DNA of 64,000 bases from Dactylonectria macrodidyma (lineage: Eukaryota > Ascomycota > Sordariomycetes > Hypocreales > Nectriaceae). The position numbers and the translations under genes are program-made. The notes beneath the pieces are model-generated. The model saw only the letters and a list, made by a program, of their open reading frames with translations. It had not been told where the DNA came from and did no database searches. The stretch spans positions 1,178,001 through 1,242,000 of the forward strand of contig JAGMUV010000019.1 of the NCBI GenBank assembly GCA_020744425.1. Direction: 5' to 3'. Shown here piece by piece: positions 57,401 to 64,000 of the stretch. Position 1 is the first letter of the stretch; each line of letters opens with the position of its first letter.

Positions 57401-60295
57401 ATGGCCACACCAGCTCCTCCCGAGGACCAGGCCAGGTTGCTCGAGGATGCCTTGGTCGCCGTCCGCCAGCAGACTTCGCTCATGCGCAAATGCCTCGATA
57501 CTCCTGGAAAGCTCATGGATGCCCTCAAGTGCTGGTAAGTCGACCACAAGCCCTCTCCTGTCTCCTACTCCTGCAACCAGCCACCCTGACTGACATCATT
57601 GGCTCTTCCATGACATAGTTCAACACTCGTCTCGGAACTTCGCACAAGCAGTCTTGGTCCGAAACAGTACTATGAGCTGTACATGGCTGTCTTCGATGCC
57701 TTGCGCTATTTGTCCGTTCACCTTCGCGAGAACCATCCTGTCAATCACCTCGCCGACCTCTACGAGCTGGTTCAGTATGCTGGCAACATCATCCCCCGAC
57801 TTTATCTCATGATTACTGTTGGAACAGCCTACATGTCCGTCGCGGAAGCGCCTGTCAAGGAGCTCATGAAAGATATGATGGATATGAGTCGAGGTGTCCA
57901 ACATCCCATTCGTGGCCTCTTCCTCCGATATTATATGTCTGGTCAAGCTCGAGACTACCTCCCAACCGGCGACGGCGACGGGCCCGAAGGCAACCTGAGC
58001 GATTCCATCAACTTTGTCCTCACCAACTTTGTTGAGATGAACAAGTTGTGGGTCCGATTGCAACATCAAGGTCACTCGAGGGAAAGGGAGCAGCGGGTTC
58101 GGGAAAGAAAGGAGCTGCAGTTGCTCGTTGGGAGCAACATTGTGCGCCTCAGTCAGCTAGTCGATCTTGAGACCTACAAGTCCGGTATCCTGGCGCCGCT
58201 CTTGGAGCAGGTCGTGCAATGCCGAGACGTTCTCGCTCAGGAATATCTTCTTGAGGTGATCACCCAGGTCTTCCCCGACGAATTCCATCTCCACACCCTG
58301 GACCAATTTCTCGGCGCTGTTTCGCGACTCAACCCGCACGTCAATGTCAAAGCCATTGTCATTGGGCTAATGGACCGTCTGTCTGAATACGCCGAACGGG
58401 ATGGAGCTAATGGTAAGGACGAGGACAAGGCTAAGGTTGAAGCCGACGCTTTGGCACAATTGCTAGAAAAAGTCAAGCTGCAAAAGGAAGCGCCTTCCGG
58501 AGCCGGGCCGTCAGAACCAAAACCCAGCGAAACTACAACGGACAAGCCTGCAGATGCCGATGCCGATGCCGAGGCGACTGGTGAGCAGCCCGAAGGCGAT
58601 GCTGAGGCCAAGTCTGGGTCCGAATCTGAATCCGGAGCTGAAAGCGGTGTCGACGATGCTAGCACCATCGCAGGAGAGCCTGCCCCCTCAATTGCTGACA
58701 CGGAGACGACAGCTGTCAACGGTGACCAAGACCCCATCACGGAGAACGTTCAGCTTTACGAAGTATTCTTCGCACAAGTCAAAAATTTGGTTGAAGCACA
58801 ACATCTTCCAGTTCCGGACATCTTTGCGCTTCTAGTTTCGCTGTGCAACCTTGCGCTCAACATTTACCCCGACAGACTCGACTACGTCGACCAGATCCTA
58901 GCTTTTGCGACAACCAAGGTTCGGGAGAACATCAACAACGCGGACCTTCACTCCCCGCCTGCTCAACAGAGCCTGTTGGCCTTGCTGCAAGCCCCCCTGA
59001 ACCGTTACGTTTCCCTCTTTACGGCGCTTTCTCTCCCCACTTATGTCCCCTTGTTTCAAACACAGTCGTATCCCACCCGCCGGGCTGTGGCTGGTGGCGT
59101 CGCCCGTGCTCTTCTCAAGGACCAGGTCAAGGTATCGACAACGGAGCAGCTTGAGAATGTCCTCGAGGTGTTGAAGGTTCTCATCAAAGAGGGAAGCCAA
59201 ACCCCTCAAGGATACCCCGGTGTTGCTCAGAGACGGGCGGTAGAGACGGACGAAACTATGGAGGAGCAAGGATGGCTTGCACGAATCGTGCACCTACTGC
59301 AAGCTGAGGATAATGATACTCAGTTCAAGCTGCTTCAGATGACACGGAAGGCATACGCGGACGGCAACGAGCGCATCCGTACAACTACGCCACCTCTGAT
59401 TACGGCCTCCATGAAGTTGGCCAAGAGGTTCAAGCAGCGGGAACACTATGATGACAACTGGGAGACGCAGAGCAACGCCCTATTCAAGTTCATGCACTCT
59501 GCTCTGAGCACATTGTACACGCGCGTAAATGCAGCTGGTGCTGCCGAGATGGTGCTGCGATTGTTCTGTGCCTCGGGACAAATTGCGGACATGACTGGAT
59601 TTGAGGAGGTGGCTTATGAGTTCTTCGCGCAGGCGTTTACCGTGTATGAGGAGGCTGTGTCGGACTCAAAGGCGCAGTTCCAGGCTGTCTGCGTGATTGC
59701 CACGGCGCTTCACCAGACTCGAAACTTTGGCAAGGAAAACTACGATACCCTCATCACCAAATGCGCCCAGCACGGAAGCAAGCTCCTGCGCAAACCAGAC
59801 CAGTGCCGAGCCGTGTATCTGGCCAGCCACCTGTGGTGGGCTACGCCCAGTGCACCGAATGGAGAGACTGAAGAGACCGAGGTATGTGAGACATGGTAAA
59901 CTGAAGCGATCAAGCTAATATTGTACAGCTTTACCGCGATGGTAAGCGGGTGTTGGAGTGCCTGCAACGAGCTCTCCGCGTCGCCGACTCATGTATGGAG
60001 ACGGCAGCGTCGATTGAACTCTTTGTAGAGATTCTAGATCGATATGTGTACTACTTTGACCAGCAGAATGAATCGGTAAGCGTATCTGATGGTCTGATCC
60101 TTGTTGTTCCAACTGCTAATACCACTCTAGGTGACGACCAAGTATCTCAACGGCCTAATTGAACTTATTCATTCCAACCTGGCAGGTAACCAGCAGGACT
60201 CTGCATCCGTTGAGAGCAGCCGAAAACACTTCCACCAGACTCTGGACAACATCAAGAGCCGGCAATATGAGGGTGTTGTGCTGTACCCGAACTAA
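57401..60295 (+). CDS. VPS35: Retromer subunit Vps35
   Basis: Four exons (57401-57534, 57619-59881, 59929-60075, 60131-60295) encode 902 residues. Introns are 84, 47, 55 nt with consensus ends. The N-terminal domain contains the invariant PRLYL motif (104-108) that contacts Vps26, preceded by the helical [25 protein letters not shown] region. A Glu/Asp/Ser/Ala-rich acidic insertion (about 336-419) separates the N-terminal cargo-binding arm from the alpha-solenoid that ends in the Vps29-binding C-terminus; this insertion is common in filamentous fungi. Vps35 is the scaffold of the retromer coat on endosomes and recycles sorting receptors to the Golgi. The start is supported by the conserved [21 protein letters not shown] opening. 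Confidence 0.97.
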
Positions 60296-61723
60296 GTATC
60301 TCTGGACCAAGAGTGTACGGACAGTGCGTGTTGAGCAGGGGCTAGTTGGCGGATAGATAATTGTATGGCCTGCAATTGGGTTCAAGGAGAGGGTCCGTTG
60401 CAGGTAGTTGTATATATGTATACTTGATTCAGAAAATTGAGTGGCATTTCCAGCGCTAGAAGCTGCTTTTGATAATTCGTGTTAGAAAGCGTTGCATCTT
60501 GATTACAGCCTGTCATGATGTAGAGAGTGGCAATTACAACCTTTCATCTTCCTGCAGACTTTGGAAGAAACGAGGATGTAATGCTGAGAAAACCGAACTG
60601 TAAAGTAATTCAGGTTCTTGTTCTCGCCACCTTCAGGAAGACTCAATTCTTATTTTCTTTCGTCTACTGTCGACTCCAGCAACAAGATTGATCGTACAGC
60701 AGAGCGGTTCTCCTTTTAATAGTGGCGTTTGTGGGGTAACGCAAATGTAGCGCGTGTGCTAACAGGCTTGAGAGAAGGTCGCATTGAGAAAGGCTATCGG
60801 CATCCCCCACTGGCTGGAATCAGGAGATACGAAGTAAAGGTGTGAGAGATACAAGTACATAGAATGCTCACCATGCCGTGTATCTCGTCAATAATTATAC
60901 TAGGAGAGAAAGACGATGATATTTTCAATGAATCATGTAAAACAAACCTGCAGCACCAATCGCCTCGGCTACCCGGGGAAATGCCAAGGTCATGATACAT
61001 TTCTAATACGTACGAAGTTCAATCGGCCTTGGCTGGTCCTCGTTCCGCCAAGCGCGGCTTGCGGATTAACTAACGACCCTCAACAGGGGGCCAACCTAGA
61101 GGGGGGACGCCAGAAGGTACCTTACGTGGGCGCCCTCCCAAATCTCCCCTACGAACCTCCGTCAAAGCAGCCTGTCTGTGCTAAAAGTTATAGTGGGTTT
61201 GGTTTACACTGACACATTGGCCGCGCAGACGCATGTACCGAGTCCCGAGTCCCTTCCATTAGTCGACGTTACGTGGACATTACCTGCTTTGCCTCGCACT
61301 CTTCCCCAGACCCGGTCGCAGTCCGCAGTCCGCAATCCCGCAATCGCATCTCGCCCTGAGCTGTTGACACTTTTTTTTTTTACAACCTCTTGCGTTTGCC
61401 TGCTCAGCTTCGTCTCGTGGTGGATGATGCAAGTGCTGCATCGGCCTCCTGTCACTGTCGCTGTGTCTGTCTCTCCTTCCTGACTCTCCTTTTGTCTTGT
61501 CGCGGCTTCGCTCCCGTTCTCCCCTCGGTCCCCTCGATCCCCTCGCTCCTTCCAGTACTGCTCCCACGACAACCACGACACCACCAAAGCCTGTATGGCC
61601 GCCTCTTGCTCCTCTTTTCTTTCACCTCTGCATTTCATTCGAATTCAACATACCCGATCAATACAATAGACTTGAGAGCACTCTCTATCGATATCCAGAA
61701 CAACCGCCTCCCCCAGATTCAAC
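60296..61723. other. Intergenic region between VPS35 and the Tre-like gene
   Basis: A 1.4-kb region with the VPS35 3' flank and a long, CT-rich leader (about 61380-61700) of the Tre-like gene. A T-rich run (T11) lies at 61371-61381. No other gene is seen. Confidence 0.5.
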
Positions 61724-64000
61724 ATGCCTTCCGAAAAGACACCCTTCTACGACCCAATACCTCCGACGTACGATGAGGCCCTCGCCAGCAGCAGCCGATA
61801 TGATCCTGACGATTGGGAACCGGCCCCGAGGTCCCCCACCGATGAGCGAAATGCCCCCGGGACGGAATCGCAGTCGCTCCTCCGTAATCCGGGAGGTGCC
61901 CCGGGTTCCTCCCGGAGATCTGATGGCTACAGGGCACCCACAGTTGAGACAGATGACGAGGAAAGCCTATGGGGCAGCGACGATGATTCCGACGATGAGA
62001 CGGCACAGGTGAGGCGCGAGCTCCACGAGATGGAGATTGAGGAACCCAATCGCACCCGCGGCTCTCTATGGGGGAAGCGAATAGGCTTCCTGTCTCTGCC
62101 CCAGTGGAAGTGGTCTTGGAGGCCGAGGTTACCGCGACTGCGAATCCAGCTTCCCTCGCGCCCAGACGCGCCAGCTGCTGACGATGCCGATGCCGACGCG
62201 GCCGCCGACGCCGAAGGTGAATCGGCAACCCGATCAAGGCGGTGCTGGCCCAAGATTGACAGGACTACTCTCATCATCCTAGGCGTGCGCGCCTTCGCCG
62301 TTATGATCGTTGTTGGCTTTGTCTACCTCCTCTTCGCCAGTGACCTCTTCAGCAGCTTATCAGACCGCATCGGAGGTGGCTATCGATTCAACCCCGAAGA
62401 TCTGCGTGTGCACGTGCAGCAGAGCGTTGATCCTAGGCGGTTGCGCGCTTCTGTCCAGCATTTCTCAAGTTACGCTCACATCGCTGGCACCGAGGGCGAC
62501 TATGCTACAGCCATGGATGTTGAGAGCATGTTCAGCCGAGCCGGCCTTGACGAGGTGATGCTCGATGAGTACAAAGTCTACCTCAACTACCCACGCAAGA
62601 ACGGCCGAGCCGTGCAAATTATGGACAGCAAGGACAAAGAAAAGGCCGTTTGGACCGCAAAATTGGAAGAAGAGGAGGTTGGAGGCGAGACGGCCGGTCG
62701 ACAGACGTATGCCTTCCACGGCCATTCCAAGTCGGGCGATGTCAAAGGGCCCCTAATATACGCAAACTACGGTTCACGAGAAGAATTCCAGCTGCTCAAG
62801 GACAAGGGCGTCAAGACGGAAGGAGCTATCGCGTTGGTACGATATCATGGCACTCAAGGCGACCGCGCCCTCAAGGTCAAGGCTGCTGAGCTTGCTGGCT
62901 TCGCTGGGTGCATCATATACAGTGATCCCGCTGACGACGGCTTCCTCAAGGGATCCGTCGCGCCGCATGGACCCTGGATGCCTGCCGACGGTGTCCAAAG
63001 AGGTGCCGTCAGTCTCATGAGTTGGGTCGTTGGGGATGTCCTGACCCCCGGCTGGGAAAGCAAAGAAGGACAGCCACGGATGAAGCCGGCCGACAGCCCT
63101 GGTCTCGTTGGTATTCCCAGTCTTCCCCTTGCTTGGAGAGATGCTCAAATCCTGCTACAACATCTCAAGGGACACGGTGAGAAGGTGCCCGAAGCGTGGA
63201 CGGGTGGAGTTCCTGATGTTGACGAGTGGTGGACGGGCGACGACTCATCGCCCATTGTCCGTCTAAAGAACGAGCAGGACGAGGTTGATCAGCAGCCCAT
63301 CTGGAACGTGTATGGCAAGATTGTCGGCATGGAGCAGAAGTCCAAATCTATCATCATTGGTAACCACCGCGACGCTTGGGCATTCGGTGCCACGGATCCG
63401 CACTCGGGCACCGCCGTCATGATTGAAATGGCTCGTATCTTTGGCGACCTGGTTCAGCGAGGCTGGAGGCCCCTAAGGACTATCGAATTCATGTCTTGGG
63501 ATGCCGAAGAGTATAACCTTATTGGCTCAACCGAGTATGTCGAGAACAACCTCGACTCGCTGCGCGAAAACGCATTCGCGTACATCAACCTTGACACGGC
63601 TGTGTCCGGCAACAGCTTACATGCGTCCGGGTCTCCGATGTTCAGAAAGACACTCCTCCACGCCCTCGGGCGAGTCATGGACCCCGTGAGCAACGTAACC
63701 CTGCGAGACCTCTGGAACGGCAGGAAAGCAGATCTGGATGGACTTGGCGCCGGCAGTGATTACGTTGCTTTCCAGGACATTGCAGGCACTAGCTCGTTGG
63801 ACTTGGCGTTCGAGGGAAGCGGATACCCGTATCACTCGAGCTACGACAAGTTCGAAATGATGGAGGAGTACATTGATCCTGGGTTCGTGTACCACGATCT
63901 CATGGCTCAGGTGGTTGGGCTGCTCATCCTCGACCTGGCGGACCGAGCCATTGTTCCTTTTGACATGTCAGCCTATGGCGATCGTCTGGAGAGGTGGGTG
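61724..64000 (+). CDS. Tre1/Tre2-like transferrin-receptor/glutamate-carboxypeptidase-type membrane protein, 3' truncated by the window end
   Basis: One uninterrupted frame of 759 codons runs from the ATG at 61724 to the last base of the window, so the end of the gene is missing. A PPTY motif (13-16) near the N-terminus is the type bound by Nedd4/Rsp5 WW domains. A single membrane span at about 180-203 makes it a type II protein. The lumenal part has a protease-associated domain and an M28 peptidase domain. Zinc-site residues H548, D558, E596, D624 and H704 and the general base E595 are all present, with the spacing of human glutamate carboxypeptidase II up to D624. Yeast Tre1/Tre2 share this layout and deliver the metal transporter Smf1 for degradation together with Bsd2 and Rsp5. 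It may be an active aminopeptidase, a trafficking adaptor or both. Confidence 0.93.
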   Translation, partial: MPSEKTPFYDPIPPTYDEALASSSRYDPDDWEPAPRSPTDERNAPGTESQSLLRNPGGAPGSSRRSDGYRAPTVETDDEESLWGSDDDSDDETAQVRRELHEMEIEEPNRTRGSLWGKRIGFLSLPQWKWSWRPRLPRLRIQLPSRPDAPAADDADADAAADAEGESATRSRRCWPKIDRTTLIILGVRAFAVMIVVGFVYLLFASDLFSSLSDRIGGGYRFNPEDLRVHVQQSVDPRRLRASVQHFSSYAHIAGTEGDYATAMDVESMFSRAGLDEVMLDEYKVYLNYPRKNGRAVQIMDSKDKEKAVWTAKLEEEEVGGETAGRQTYAFHGHSKSGDVKGPLIYANYGSREEFQLLKDKGVKTEGAIALVRYHGTQGDRALKVKAAELAGFAGCIIYSDPADDGFLKGSVAPHGPWMPADGVQRGAVSLMSWVVGDVLTPGWESKEGQPRMKPADSPGLVGIPSLPLAWRDAQILLQHLKGHGEKVPEAWTGGVPDVDEWWTGDDSSPIVRLKNEQDEVDQQPIWNVYGKIVGMEQKSKSIIIGNHRDAWAFGATDPHSGTAVMIEMARIFGDLVQRGWRPLRTIEFMSWDAEEYNLIGSTEYVENNLDSLRENAFAYINLDTAVSGNSLHASGSPMFRKTLLHALGRVMDPVSNVTLRDLWNGRKADLDGLGAGSDYVAFQDIAGTSSLDLAFEGSGYPYHSSYDKFEMMEEYIDPGFVYHDLMAQVVGLLILDLADRAIVPFDMSAYGDRLERWV

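Overview
The window reads as nuclear DNA of a filamentous ascomycete, most likely a Sordariomycete and possibly Hypocreales. The evidence is short introns (mostly about 47-190 nt) with GT...AG ends and CTAAC-like branch points, strong C-ending codon bias in highly expressed genes, and fungal protein families such as a Gal1-type galactokinase, a Dbp9 helicase, an Hmt1-type ABC transporter, a Neurospora-type 26-residue metallothionein and an F-box-like protein. Genus and species cannot be fixed from the sequence alone. There are no bacterial operons, CRISPR arrays or recognisable intact transposons.

Layout. 1-4055: no gene seen. 4056-5904 (-): C2H2 zinc-finger regulator with about 5.4 kb of non-coding sequence upstream. 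11330-12160 (-): cofactor-free haloperoxidase-type hydrolase. 13695-15334 (-): galactokinase. 16543-17253 (+): uncharacterised protein. 18810-18995 (+): metallothionein with a compact TATA promoter. 19371-20202 (-): four-helix membrane protein. 22047-23665 (+): RING-CH membrane ubiquitin ligase. 24571-25848 (+): Sgt2-like TPR co-chaperone whose ATG stands alone in a 3-nt exon. 26307-30532 (-): Hmt1/ABCB6-type ABC transporter with an in-frame TAG ahead of a still-open C-terminal extension. 33812-34972 (-): ATF/CREB-type bZIP factor. 34973-46987: a 12-kb gene-poor gap carrying several simple, tandem and inverted repeats. 46988-47911 (+): myo-inositol oxygenase. 48801-50933 (+): Dbp9 DEAD-box helicase. 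51626-52769 (+): aldo-keto reductase, convergent with a GNAT acetyltransferase (52900-53767, -). 55851-56708 (+): F-box-like protein. 57401-60295 (+): retromer subunit Vps35. 61724-64000 (+): Tre1/Tre2-like M28 family membrane protein running off the window end.

How the genes relate. Most are ordinary, independently transcribed genes. Two themes stand out. Metal handling: a copper-type metallothionein and a heavy-metal-tolerance-type ABC transporter lie within 12 kb, and a Tre-like protein with a PPxY motif (the yeast Tre proteins control metal-transporter turnover) lies further along. Membrane-protein sorting and quality control: RING-CH ligase, Sgt2, Vps35 and the Tre-like protein. Sugar catabolism is represented by galactokinase, inositol oxygenase and the aldo-keto reductase. 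I found no clearly new multi-gene system. The observations most worth following are the metallothionein and its promoter, the interrupted ABC-transporter tail, the isolated start codon of the Sgt2 gene, and the 12-kb gap with its degenerate repeats.
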